Translations under genes and position numbers: made by a program
The notes under the pieces: generated by a model
Seen by the model: only the letters and a program-made list of their open reading frames with translations
The model's database searches: none
Told to the model about the DNA's origin: nothing
Assembly (NCBI GenBank): GCA_019925795.1
Contig: CM034309.1
Coordinates: 26,220,729 to 26,284,728 of the forward strand
Direction: 5' to 3'
Length of the DNA: 64,000 nucleotides
Origin: Dendrobium chrysotoxum
Taxonomy: Eukaryota; Streptophyta; Magnoliopsida; Asparagales; Orchidaceae
In this document: positions 37,520 to 48,689 of the stretch, in pieces
How positions within the stretch are numbered: the stretch's first letter is position 1
Layout of the letters: the number at the start of each line of letters is the position of its first letter

Positions 37520-38218
37520 GTATTAATGAAAGCCTAACAGTCTGTCTGTTCATCAGTCACTTAGCTCCATCTTCAACTTAGTATTTTGACTGCCTAAGTG
37601 TGCTTAGAAAGGGAGAGATTATTATGTCCGGTGTCTAGGTCATCTGGAGGTGAATTCGGATGTGTCACATCACCCAAATGCACTGGGCCCCGGGTGACGT
37701 GGCGCATCCGGATTCGTCTCCGGACAAATCCGGACACCGGACGTAATAAAAATTCTTACAAAGGAGAGCCGATTATTTGCGTAGTCTTCGATTTTGTGAT
37801 TATGAATATTAAAATCATAGTTACTTTTTATCATTATATTTTTACTGTGTTTTAGGGTGCTTTTACTGTTCACAGTCATAAAATCAAACGGTTATCTGCG
37901 TCAAAACTCCTCAAGTAATAATCTCTCTTTAAAAGAGCTATAGAAGTTGGGCAATAACAGGTCAAAAGATTTTTTTTTATTTTTAAGGTAATTAAGTAAA
38001 TTTTGTATGTACATCACATACATAAGCTTCAAGTTCAAATTTTCTTGGTTAGCATTAAAGCTTTCAACCAATAAATCAAGATGAGTTGCGTAAAGCATAT
38101 CAAAAGTTTGAAGGGAGATTTGTGCAGCAATATGAGATGATGAAAAAAGAGTTTGGGCTCCATTTGAGGCGGATGACATTTTTTTTTAAGACGGTTTAAA
38201 ATTATTTAAAAAAATTTA
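37520..38218. other. LPAT1 upstream flank, no gene
   Basis: It contains a short inverted pair, TCCGGTGTCTAGG (37628) and TCCGGACACCGGACG (37729), that may mark a small palindromic element about 120 bp long. Otherwise it is AT-rich. Confidence 0.4.
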
Positions 38219-38326
38219 GGCTTTGTTTAGGACCACTTTTGATCATTATTTTTTCACTTCTTTTAAAAATAATTGTACTAAAAATTTCTTTTTAGACAAT
38301 AGTAAAAAACTGCTTCAATCAAAATC
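38219..38326. mobile_element. Foldback Tourist-like MITE copy
   Basis: The ends are GGCTTTGTTTAGGACCA and the inverted GATTTTGATTGAAGC. TTA flanks both sides (38216-38218 and 38327-38329). Confidence 0.65.
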
Positions 38327-38329
38327 TTA

Positions 38330-39095
38330 ACTTTTTAAAAGTTGATATGATTATTATAAATATTTAAAAAGAAAATGAGTAACAACTTTTTTTATTACTA
38401 TAATATATAAATAGATTTGGTTTTCAAAAATAATTGTTTATCATAAAAAAGTTTAAAAATAATCAAATAAAAATGATTAAATTAAATTGTGGCAAACTAA
38501 TGAGAAAACTAAAGCTATCCCAAACAGACTGAAAAGGGGTAAGCCAAAGCTGAAGTCATATAACTCAACGTAAGTTCTTCCCTGTCCATTGATATCCAAC
38601 TCACTAAAAAGTAAAAATCACCATAAAAAGGAGTAAATGAGTGAGGAAAGAGAAGATGATGCAGAACAAAGGCCAAATAAAGAAGACACTAAAAATGCCA
38701 CCAAAATCATCTCTAAATAAAGCAAAATCCGTTGATTCGAAGCCATCGAAGCCATCTAAATAAAAGGAAACCATCAACAATTCCACAACAAAAAATTAAA
38801 ATAAGCAGCCACAAATCAGTGGATGTAATGTGCAAAAGCTAACACAGTCCACGGCTATCGCTACTCAAAGTGATTTTTTATTCTATGAAAATAAACTTTT
38901 TCTAAATGGTGATGTGAGATAGCTTAATTTGATTTTAACTTAAAGATTTGTTTTGGGCGGCTATAATTTTTTCAAAAGTTAATTGTAAAGGTGTTATGGG
39001 CAAAATAATTTCTTTAGAAGTTGTTATGGGTGTTATAAATTCTTTCTTTAAAAAAAAAAAAAATTATAACTTCTTATAACTACAGCACTATTGTA
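38330..39095. other. AT-rich spacer, no gene
   Basis: Nothing recognised apart from foldback-like A/T runs near 38940-39080. Confidence 0.3.
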
Positions 39096-39307
39096 AGGGT
39101 TTGTTCAAGACGGTTGCAGTATTTTATGAAGTTAGCTGTAAAGTTATTATAGAGAAAGTAACTTTGGTATTATATCTATAGGAAGCAGCTTTCCACTATA
39201 GAAATTTTTTGAAAAGTAATGAGAAATCTGCAAAAATGTAGTGACCAAATAAAATTGTGATTATTGTCTAAAAAGCAAAGCGACCAAAAAGCTGTCCTAA
39301 ACAAATC
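39096..39307. mobile_element. Longer Tourist-like MITE
   Basis: The left end is GGGTTTGTTCAAGACGGT, preceded by TAA; the right end is AGCTGTCCTAAACAAATC, followed by TTTA. It is 212 bp, about twice the length of the foldback copies. It directly abuts the next element. Confidence 0.55.
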
Positions 39308-39311
39308 TTTA

Positions 39312-39366
39312 GGCTTCATTTAGGATGGCTTTTTTACTGCTTCTTAAAGCAGCTTTCTAGTAAAAA
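39312..39366. mobile_element. Left half of a foldback Tourist-like MITE
   Basis: GGCTTCATTTAGGATGGC and the GCAGCTTTCTAGTA arm are present, but the right arm is absent. The sequence runs straight into the minisatellite-bearing element, so a junction near 39370 cut the MITE. Confidence 0.7.
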
Positions 39367-39379
39367 ATGAAGGATCTCT

Positions 39380-39820
39380 TTTGTTTTCTCAAGCTTGCAC
39401 CGCCCGGCCGCCTACCACAGCCAGACTTCCACCTGGCCATCGACCGCAGTCGAACTTCCTTCCGACCACCGGCGTCCACCAACTATGGTCCTTCCGACCA
39501 CTGTCGCCCACCGACTACGGTCCCTCCGATCACCGTCACTCAAATACAGTCCTAATGAATATATTTGGTACATTTGAGCCAAGGCCTTCTCCCAGGAAAG
39601 GACATTATTTGTAATAAACCATCAATACTACTGGATTCATTTAAACTAAGTCAGACCTCGTGATTTTTCTCCTTTGCAGGATTTTTCACATAAAAATCAT
39701 GGAATTTCTTATGAATACTACACCCCTCTCATTAATCTGTTTGTATGCTGGATCTTCATACAAAACTAAGACGTAAAATTTTATCTCTCTCTACCGCCGT
39801 AAATGCTCTAGGATGCAACA
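39380..39820 (+). mobile_element. Minisatellite-bearing LTR-like repeat, short copy
   Basis: About 155 bp of minisatellite (39395-39550, only a handful of units such as ACTACGGTCCCTCCGATCACC) is followed by the shared 3' block. That block has GACCTCGTGATTTTTCTCC and TTCACATAAAAATC, and ends CTACCGCCGT..GATGCAACA at 39820. The 5' block is missing. Compare the 2.2-kb array in the copy at 16025. Confidence 0.65.
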
Positions 39821-39829
39821 AGTCTTTTT

Positions 39830-40704
39830 GATCTCATTAAGACAAGCAATTATCTAGTATAAAGAATGAGTATGTAAGAGCTCTTATGTGAAAAAGTTAA
39901 GAAGAAGAAAAAATCAAAGTGTACGTTTATCCAATTGGATAATTTTCACGGATATAAAAAACTTATTATAATCAATGAAGGCATCAATACAATGCAAGTT
40001 GGAATTATTTAAAGTAATTATAATTTATGAAGGTGCTTAACATATTTTCAATTTTTACGATACTTAATTACATAATTAAAATTTTAATCATATCTACTTT
40101 CAAAATTTGCCCAAATAACAATAATATTCCATCTTTTTATATGAATTAACACCACTCATTACGAAAATTATTTTACTATATATGATCATATTGTGAAATA
40201 GTGTATAGTATCCATGCACAATCAGCTTAATCTCTAAATCTCTTAGGATAATTTACATAATGATAAGTGAATTAATACAATCGGGTCCCCTAAAGTGATA
40301 CTCTCAATGAGGAGAACTTGAGGGGTTGTCTCATAGCCCATTTAGTCCTTAAAATGGTAGCAGTTGGCACTACATTTAAGAAGGGCTTTTCAATGGAAAA
40401 ATCATCCTAAAATTAACTTGAATCCATCAAAAATAGTGCTTTTATTAGATTTCCATTGAATTATTCCCCTCTAAAAACTCCCCACCTAAAATGCTTTTTA
40501 AGGACACATAAACCATTTGAATTTTATTTTTTTATTTTGATGAAATTTATAAGAAATATTTGTTGATAAGGTTCAATAAGTTAACGGCCAAAAAAAGTAC
40601 CAGAGCTTTCGGAGTAAGATTTGTCGGAAATGCACTAACAAAAAATCTACTAAAAATTTTTGGGGATGCCAATTAAAATTATTTCTAATTTATATGAGCT
40701 AATA
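39830..40704. other. AT-rich intergenic, no gene
   Basis: No gene, repeat end or RNA feature recognised. Confidence 0.35.
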
Positions 40705-42930
40705 AAATTTGTGCAATCGCATATTTTTTAAATCACTAATTAGTGTAAATAATATAAACTTTTAATCATATATTTGTTATCATTAAAATAAGCTAATGCA
40801 CATCATTCACTCATGGGTCAACAACTTGGAGGGGCATTAATGAGGCAAATTAATATTATTTTCCTAATTGGTGTCTTGTTTAAGCTTCTGATCAATCAAG
40901 TGAAGTGTGGGTTCAAAGAATATGGTTGGGGTGAACCAAGAGAAAGAAAAGGGCCAACATGGTGATTTATTAGAGGAGATCAAGGGGAGAAGCATGTATG
41001 CAGTCGAGGAAAAATATGATGTAATGAGATGAATCCATTGTATTACTGAATTTATTTGAGCAACCGATGAATTATTTGCCAATAAAAAATGAAAAATTTT
41101 GGCATGATTTGACCAATTTTGAAATAAGCTTAGAATTAGTTTAATTTTTCAGTGTTGATATGTATGAACATTGGATTATAATGTACTTTTATGATTCGAG
41201 TAAAATATATATTTGATTTCTTCTTAGAGTATCTTATGCAAAACATAGTTGATCTAAGTGGTGAAGTGCTTCCTAATCTTACAAATTCTTGCATATCACT
41301 AGCATTATCTCTCTTAACAATGGGATAATTAGATGAATATTACTTAAAGTTTGATTATTTATGAAACTAAGCCTAGGAAAAAATAGGAGTACATCAAACA
41401 TATGCATTAGTGCATGCAACGATAAAAATATCAATCACTTAACTAAAGTAAAAAATATTAGTGCAATCACATATTACTTAAACCAATTTGTGTAAATAAT
41501 AAAAACCTTCAATCATGTATTTGTAATCATTAAAATAAGCTAATACACATCATTCATTCATGGGTCAACAAGTTGGAGGGGCATCAATGAGGTGAATTAA
41601 TATTGTCTTCCTAATTGGTGACTTGCTTAAACTTTTGATCAATCAAGTGAAGCGTGGGTTCAAATCGTAGTGGTGGGGTGAACAGATAGAAAGGAAGGGG
41701 CTAGCATATTAGTTTTGTGTGGAATCTGATTGTGTTGATCAATCGGGTTGTACTATTATCTCGTACCTCAATTTGGTATGTTGAGCTCATTAGGGTGTTG
41801 TAGGGGGTCCCCCCTGCTTGTGTTTGGGTGCTTTGCACCTTTTTTTTTCAGTACAACCATACAGTGTTGCAGTATTATATACCCGAGTGCCCTGGTATTG
41901 TATAGTTTGCTTGGAGAAAGACAAAGAGAGAAGCACTGCAATGCTCCAAACCTCGGCGCTATTAGACAGATTGGAGATAGATAGCTGAGCGTTGTGATGT
42001 TCCAAACTGGCGTCATAGTGTTGTGAGATGAGATGTCAGTTTTCTTTCTCATTTTTCATTAAGGGTTGCGTCCCTTGGTGGTTTCTTTGTATGTTCTAGT
42101 GTGAGAACGATGTTGTGGTGAAGAGAAGCTAGGAGAGAGAGTGAGCAAGGAGAGAGTGAGCAAGAAGAGATTCTTGGTGTGGTGTAGCTTTATAATTTTT
42201 TTTCAGTTTCAAAATTTTTCATATTCAATCCTGGTGTTATTTATTTTCGCTGCATTTTATCGTTCTTGTTTGGGTTCGTTGCATGTTTTACTTTTCCCAA
42301 CACAACATGGTGATTTGTTAGAGGGGAAGGGGAGAAGCATGTGTGCAAGTAGGGAAAAATATGATCGAATGAGGGGAAGCCATCACATTACTGAATTTAT
42401 TCAATCAACTGGTGAATTATTAGCCAATAATAAGTGATTTTTTTGGCAAAAAAATTATTTCCATTAATATCAAGGTATAATTTTGATGATGACCTATAAT
42501 GAGAAGGGGGGGCACTAATGCACTTCGACTTATGAGGGTATTCATGTGTCAATTTGAGATTAATTGACATTTAATTTGATCAATTTTGAACCAAGCTGAA
42601 AATTAGTTTGATTTTTCAGTGTTGATATGTATGAATGTTTGATTATATTCCTACTTTTATGACTAAAAGATATTTTTGATTTCTTCTACAATTATATGTG
42701 CTCTCAAAATTTTATTCAAATCATAGTTGATCTAAGTAGTGGGAGTACTTCCTAATCTTAAAAATTCTTGCATACCACTAGCATTATCTCTCTTATAAAA
42801 AGGGAAAATTACATGAATATTACTTAAAGTTTGATTATTTATGAAATTAAAAAAAAAGAGTATATTAAACTTATGCTTTAGCTCATGCAACGATAAAATT
42901 ATTAATCACTTAATTAAAGTAAAAATATAT
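40705..42930. repeat. Tandem segmental duplication, second copy interrupted
   Basis: The segment 40705-41455 (starting GTGCAATCGCATATT) recurs from about 41460 (GTGCAATCACATATT) to 42930. Long shared stretches include AAAATAAGCTAATRCACATC and TTTTTCAGTGTTGATATGTA. In the second copy the homology breaks at about 41711 and resumes at about 42307 (ACATGGTGATTTRTTAGAGG), because of a roughly 590-bp insertion. Confidence 0.9.
41711..42306 (+). mobile_element. LTR-like insertion within the duplicated segment
   Basis: It is absent from the first copy of the duplication, so it is a later insertion. The ends are related inversely: TGTGTGG near 41717 and CCAACACA near 42299-42306. A TG..CA arrangement of this size suggests a solo LTR. 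The left flank ends AGCAT and the right flank begins with an ACAT-like sequence, which is too short and uncertain to prove a 5-bp target duplication. ORFs inside are short and unrecognised. Confidence 0.5.
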
Positions 42931-43017
42931 AATTTATTTGTTCTCTTCAAAATTAAAATAATATTATTACAAATAAAAAAATTGGTATTGATTTTATCAG
43001 TAATTAAGGCTTTGTTT

Positions 43018-43124
43018 GTGACAGTTTTCTTACTGTTTTCTAAAATATTTTTTAGTGTTCAAAAAAATTTGTATACTAGAAAACTATTTTAAAAAGTAAT
43101 AAAAAAGTTATCTCAAATGAAACC
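43018..43124. mobile_element. Foldback Tourist-like MITE copy
   Basis: The ends are GGCTTTGTTTGTGACAG and the inverted GGTTTCATTTGAGATAAC. TAA flanks both sides (43015-43017 and 43125-43127). It is 107 bp long and about 500 bp upstream of the HMA gene. Confidence 0.75.
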
Positions 43125-43127
43125 TAA

Positions 43128-43553
43128 TTTTTGAATGTTACACAAGAAGCTATTCTTTAAAAAATAGAATATATGTTAGAGGAGGTACGAGGAACTAAAT
43201 ATTGTAAGGTTAAATGTAAAAGTAGAATGTTGAGCCATCACTCTTTGAATTTGTGAGAGTTATTACAGTTAGGCATAATTATGAAAAACTTTTGATTTCT
43301 AAATGAAAATAATTGAAGTTGTATTATGATAACAGTAAACTAATTGAAGTATTGTGTAAATGTTGTGAGCTTTGTTTCCGGTTACCGGCAAAGACTATCC
43401 TCAACCAACACGACCAAAACCAATCCTCCATCCCCTACAAGAAGATAGAATTAAAAAAAAGTAAGAGAAAGAAGAACATGACCGCAGCCAATCCACGCAA
43501 TCCTGTCCCTTTCTTTTCTATCTATTACATGGAATCCACTTCCTGAAGCTAGC
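43128..43553. other. Upstream region of the HMA gene
   Basis: The sequence is AT-rich, becoming richer in coding-like bases near 43380-43540, but holds no convincing exon. The ORF at 43313-43546 has no recognised domain. Confidence 0.35.
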
Positions 43554-43559
43554 TATAAG
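43554..43559 (+). promoter_or_regulatory. Possible TATA box of the HMA gene
   Basis: TATAAG within AGCTATAAGACC, about 86 bp upstream of the ATG at 43640. A second TA-rich site (TATATATATCC) lies near 43605, closer than usual. Confidence 0.35.
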
Positions 43560-43639
43560 ACCAACTCATGATCATTCTTCATCTATATGTGCTGAAAATT
43601 AACTGTATATATATCCAAATTAATCTCCGGCGAAGAGCA

Positions 43640-44268
43640 ATGGCCGACCTGCAAATTGTTCCGGCTGCCGGCAAGAACGTGTCGCCTCAGTATGTTGAGA
43701 TGAAGGTGCCGCTCTACTCATTTGGATGCGAGAAGAAGGTTAAGAAGGCCTTGTCTCATCTCAGAGGTTCTATAATTTTTATTTTTTATACTTCTGGGTT
43801 CGCTTATTTTTCATACACTTTTGACGTTAAAATTTAGTAAGATTTTGCTCCTTCGACTAAAAATTTTGAATGAAGGGTGTCAAGTAATTATTGTTAAACA
43901 TAAACTAACCATAATTTTCATTACATGATTTAAAAAATAATAATGCTTGAAGATTAATTTGTAATGTTAATTGTTGCATGGATCATGCAGGAATACATTC
44001 AGTTCATGTAGATTATTACCAGCAAAAGGTGACAGTTTGGGGAATTTGTGACAGAGTTGATGTTCTTTATGCTATAAGGAAGAAGAGAAGGGAAGCCCGG
44101 TTTTGGGACGAAATAGAGGCTGAAACTAAAGCTATGGTAGAGGAGACTGAGATTGAAGAGATAGTAGCTTCAGAGCCAGCTGCAGCAGCAAGAGGGAACC
44201 GGTTTAAGTTTAGGAAATCATGGAAGAAATTATTTCCTTTGACCCTGTACTTAATGTCATTTAGATGA
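43640..44268 (+). CDS. HMA-domain protein lacking the first metal-binding Cys
   Basis: Two exons (43640-43766 and 43991-44268) with a GT-AG intron encode 134 aa. The HMA fold spans about 18-88: a YVEMKVPLYSFGCEKKV beta-helix start, then HLRGIHSVHVDYYQQKVTVWG. In a standard HMA domain the loop is MxCxxC. Here position 27, where the first Cys should be, is Ser, and only Cys30 remains, so tight metal binding is doubtful. A basic/acidic tail follows and the protein ends LMSFR, without a CaaX box, so it is an HPP-type rather than an isoprenylated HIPP. Plant genomes contain similar degenerate HMA proteins and their role is not settled. An in-frame Met upstream (43568) is less likely as start because it lies within the probable leader. 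Confidence 0.85.
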
Positions 44269-44579
44269 TTAGTTAAGTACATGCATTTGTTACCTTAAGA
44301 AATTTGTGTGTATATGTTGGTAACAGTTTATCCCTTTAATTGTTGGATCAAATTAATTTTGGCTAATCCTGATAGAGCGAATTGGATTGAATCAAATGCT
44401 GAAATTTGAAGATTAATTGCCCATAATGTGGAAAATATATTTACATCAGGAGATTATTTGAATGAAGATATTCGAATAAAATTTTAATTTTCTATTCATC
44501 AAATAAATTTAAAATTGATAGGTAGTTGAAAATCATCTTCATCGAGCACAAATATTGATGTATATTTGAATTGGAAATT

Positions 44580-45070
44580 TTTGAAAATAAATTTAGGACA
44601 ATCGGAATTTTGATTTAGGCAAACTTATAATCAAATTGAACATCTCAATAAGACGAAACCAATGATACCAAAAGCAGTCTAATACGAGTCCGAATGAGCC
44701 CAGACTAAGCACTTGAACTGTAATTAGAAACTTCATAGCATTAATTGGATGATCAAACAATCTCCAAATCTTGCATGCTTATAGTCGAATTGAGCGTCTC
44801 AACGAGTGGAATCCAACAAGCCCAAGATCATTTATTCAGACATTATTAAAGCACTTCAATGATGAAAGAACAATCTACGATTGAGAGAATCAAAACAAGC
44901 CATTCAATGAAATATTTTGAATTTTGGCTATTTTTAAAGGCCATGCTACTTCAAAAAATTTATAAATAAGACCTCCGGCTCTACATGGAGGAGGAGAGAG
45001 AACTTAGACTTCCCTTATAATATTTCATCATCATTTTTTTTAGCTCTCAATCAAGAATTAGGTGAAGATA
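44580..45070 (+). repeat. Minisatellite-family LTR-like repeat, 5' block only
   Basis: CAAACTTATAATCAAATTGA, then GACGAAACCAATG, a GCATGCTTATAGTCGAATTG stretch and CAACAAGCCCAA follow the same order as in the copy at 16085-16290. After about 44860 the similarity fades; a TATAAATAAGACC motif (44960) could be the LTR promoter. No minisatellite is seen here. Confidence 0.6.
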
Positions 45071-45079
45071 ATTTGAGTT

Positions 45080-46328
45080 AATGCTATTTTTAAAGATAAG
45101 TACTGCTAAAACAATTGGATAGCTATGATAATTTGAGTAATAAATCTACATATATTTGAAAAAATTAGGTAAGCATCATATTTTAATTTCAATTTTTGTT
45201 TAATTGTGATTCAAATAATATTTTTAGCTACAATTTTCTATATTTGAATCACACTTTTTAAAAAATATGAATAAAAAATTCTCACAAAAATATTTGGTCA
45301 TACTATTTCTAGTTATGCTCTTGAAAATGAATGATTAAAACTTCTAAAAATATGACGAAATGGCCCTTCCCCTCACCTATTGTTTGAATGCGACTTCACT
45401 AGGCACACTGTATAATTTTAACTCGAAATTTTTAATGTGATTTCAATTGCCAAATTTAATGTCAAACATAAATGACATAAGTAAATTGGCATTTATCTTA
45501 TTTTTATGCTAGGCTAGATTTGATAAAATAAAAATAAAAATAATAAAATTGGTAGTGTTATCATTATTATATATATATAAAGTCCCAAAGGGACCTTGTA
45601 GGGCAGGCTTTGAAGCCTGTAAAGTTCAAAAATATGTGTTAGAGCTTTTCAAATTGTTCCAATGTAAAATTATAATTTTCGGATAATTACGAGACGCGAC
45701 CGCTCCCTAGGCGTCAATGTGAACTTTCCCTCGAGGTCACGAACAAAGTATGTGAGATCTTGCTTGAGAGGAAGAAGCACTTCCTCTTCTTGATCTTGAG
45801 AGAGGGAAGGAGAGAGATGTCAGAACACAAGTTCTTTATTGCTTAACCATGACAACCTATAGCCTATAAGTAGGCACAAAATAGCTACAAAACAAGCTAC
45901 ACAAAAAAGCAACACCAATGGCAATACAAGCCATTCAAGAAACTACCTAAATCTTGAACCAAATATCTAACAAAGTAAAATACCCTTGATCATAAATTTA
46001 GCATGTCCTAAAGTTGGCGCGACGATCGTAGCGAGAAATGTTAAAAACTGATGTAAATTTTTCAAATTGCTCGAAATTGACTGTAGAAGCTTCGTTTGGC
46101 ACTAAAAGTATCAAAATTGAGTTCAGAATTTTGAAAAATGGTTCCATGGACTAAAAAAATATCTAAACTGGTGGCCGAATTGGTCACCAACCGACCAGTC
46201 ATTTTCTGTCGTTCGCCTCCAGCGGACAAGCACGACTACATGTGCGAGAAGGGGCATGCCCCTCTGCCTTCCGCGGTTACCACCGATTACAGCCGGCGGT
46301 TAAGTATATATATATATATATATATATA
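45080..46328. other. Intergenic with possible LTR remnant, ends in (TA)n
   Basis: On the minus strand 45880-45700 has CTTATAGGCTATAGG and AATAAAGAACTTG, which look like LTR promoter and poly(A) signals, but no partner LTR is visible. A (TA)n run (about 46301-46328) abuts the next element. No gene recognised. Confidence 0.35.
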
Positions 46329-47390
46329 TGTTGCGAGTTAGAATATATGCGGCGATAGAGTTATAATTTTCAGTCTTAGCATTGCACGGATATCCAAATC
46401 ACACACAGAGAATACAAGAGTTGTTTACGTGAAAACCCCTTGAAAGGGGAAAAACCACGGGGCCTAGCCCAGTTGAAAATGATTTCACTAGAATTTGAGT
46501 TGGTTACAATGGCATGACTCGCCTCCAAGGGCGATCAGATTACAAGTAACAATTGTACGGTAGAAGTTCGGGTGTTAGGTGATGGTCTGGCAGAATTTCG
46601 GGCCTCAGATGGTGGTCTGGCAGAGCTCCAGGCCTTAGGTGATGATTCGGCGAAGGTGAGGGCCTCCGACGGTGGTTCGGTGAAGGCGAGGTCCTCCGGT
46701 AGTGGTCCGGCGAGGGTGAGGGCCTACGGCGGTGGTCCGGCGAAGGTGAGGCCCTCAAGTGGTGGTCCGGCGAAGCTCCGGTGGAGATCCGGCGAGACTC
46801 CGGGTGGTGGTGCGACAGAACTCCAGCAGTGGTCGAGGAGGAGCTAGGCGGCTGGAGCTTTCTTCCTTCTCTTCCTTCTTCTCTCTTGGCTTTGATCCCC
46901 CCTTTCAAGAGGAAATGGGGTTCTATTTATAGAACTCTTTGAGTGGCATGACTTGTAAATAAGTGGAAGATCAAGGGTAAATTGGGAGTGGCTTTGATGG
47001 ACGGCCGATCTTGATTCCTACGATCATGTACCGTTCAATGATCATTTGAATGCCTTAATGATATCATAATTTAATTATCTCGGGCTCATTGGATTTGTCT
47101 CGTCGAGCCGCTCGATTCGACTATAAGCATGTCATGATTGGAGACCTTTTGATAACTCAAACTGTGGTTTAATCCTTCCAAAAGTGCTTCGAGTCTTTGA
47201 TTCGGACTCATTTGGGCTTGGATTGGGTCGATTTTGGTGACATTGGGTTCGTGTTTCCGAGACGCTCAGTTCGACTATAAGTTTACTGAAATCAGAATTC
47301 ATATGATCTCTAATTTAATTTTTGAAGTTTCCACCTTGATTTTGCCTCAAGATTCGTGCTTGATCAAGACTATTTTTTGGTGACATATCA
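46329..47390 (-). mobile_element. Minisatellite-bearing solo-LTR-like element (minus)
   Basis: Read on the minus strand it starts TGATATGTCACC (47390) and ends CTCGCAACA (46329), a TG..CA arrangement, 1062 bp. The 5' block (47370-46990) matches copies at 4780-5250, 16025 and 44580. A TATA-like TCTATAAATAGAACC is at about 46920. The 30-bp minisatellite follows, then GCCCCGTGGTTTTTCCCC and TTTTCACGTAAAC (46434-46468), a segment common near the 3' part of plant LTRs. No 5-bp target duplication was found; the left flank is (TA)n. Confidence 0.65.
46560..46840 (-). repeat. 30-bp minisatellite, variant type
   Basis: About seven to nine units; on the plus strand a unit resembles GGTGGTCCGGCGAAGGTGAG followed by GGCCTCCGGC. 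The 30-bp unit keeps the frame open, which creates the minus-strand ORF 46540-46908 with a ten-residue repeat of SPSPDHRRRP type. It is different in sequence from the 32-bp array at 16320 but occupies the same place in the element. Confidence 0.85.
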
Positions 47391-47985
47391 ATTGCCCCCT
47401 ATCTTCGAATTTTGAAACTTGCAAAGTACGAAAATATGTATATTTGATTCTTCTCCTAAATGTTTGGCATCATAAACATAATTAATTTGCTCAAATTCAT
47501 AAATTATTTATTAATAAGATGACTACTAATTTTGGCATATAAAATTTAAAACAGAAAATCATTGTTTAGACTTTTATGAAATTTTGTTTTTATTTTAAAC
47601 TCTGATAATATTTATTTGTTTATAAAATGCATGATTTATATGATACTAATAAGAGGATTATCTTAATTAATATAAAGTGAAATAAAGTTTAGAGTTACGT
47701 TATATGTTACACTTCTGAATATATTTTTTATAGATTATCATACATTTGCTAAGGATATTGTTAAGTTTTTCGAAACGTTATTAATTGAATTACTGGATCT
47801 AAAGGTAGGCTTCAATATGTTGTGTTTTAGTAACTTTTGATTATAACCGCATAGTAATTTCTATGCAAGCCATGAAGTCTTCATGATTTCCTATGCCTGA
47901 TTTTTTTTTAATTTATGGATTAATGTAACATTATTAATGTATATTAATATTTCAATTAATATTTCTATCTTTAGGTCATAATTAT
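47391..47985. other. AT-rich spacer left of the CACTA element
   Basis: No gene. It may be host DNA, or the remainder of whatever the CACTA element inserted into (compare 55774-56230). Confidence 0.35.
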
Positions 47986-48008
47986 CATTACAGGAAAAAT
48001 AACTATTA

Positions 48009-48430
48009 CTGGCGGACAAAATCCGCCGGTAAAGTAAAAAATGCGACGGAAATAATCGGTTTCGGGCCGATTACCGACGGAAATAGCTCCGACGGTAAAA
48101 CGCGCGTCGGAAAAAACATTTCGTCGCATTTTTTCCGCGGAAGCATTTCCGGCGGATGTTCCGGCGGAGAACCGGCGGATATATTTGACAAACCGACGCC
48201 TTTTCTGTGTCAGTGTTCCGGCGTAATAACCGCCGGAAATACCGGAGGAAATTGTCCGTCGAAAGTTCCGGCGGATATTCCGCCGCAATAAAAGCGATGT
48301 CTAGTTTTACCGTCGAAAATTACCGTCGAACTATCCGTCGGAAGTTCCATCGCATATGCCGCCGGAAATTTCGTCATATCGTATTTCCGGCAAAGTTACC
48401 GGCGGATAATCTATCAGAAACCTGTAGCAG
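48009..48430. repeat. Left subterminal repeats of the CACTA element
   Basis: Many short motifs such as CCGGCGGAT, CCGCCGGAAAT and TTCCGTCG occur in both orientations over about 420 bp. These are the usual kind of transposase-binding repeats in CACTA ends. Confidence 0.8.
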
Positions 48431-48689
48431 AAAAAAATACCTTCCTCACTTTGAAAAGTGATTTTCACATTTATACATGCATACAAAAAATTACAACACC
48501 ATATATATTCCATAAAATCAATAATTACACAAACCAGAAGAGCATCAACCAGATAAGGAATAATTAAACATGTATAAATAAACATATATAAGAAAAGTGT
48601 CATAAACAAATAACTAAACATGTTCAAATAGCAAATAGATAGATTTGTACAAAAAAAACACATAAAAACATATGTCCACATTAGTTAAA

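Noticed and set aside
46540..46908. 122-aa ORF with a ten-residue SPSPDHRRRP-like repeat
   Set aside because: The 30-bp minisatellite keeps the frame open. It lies inside an LTR-like element.
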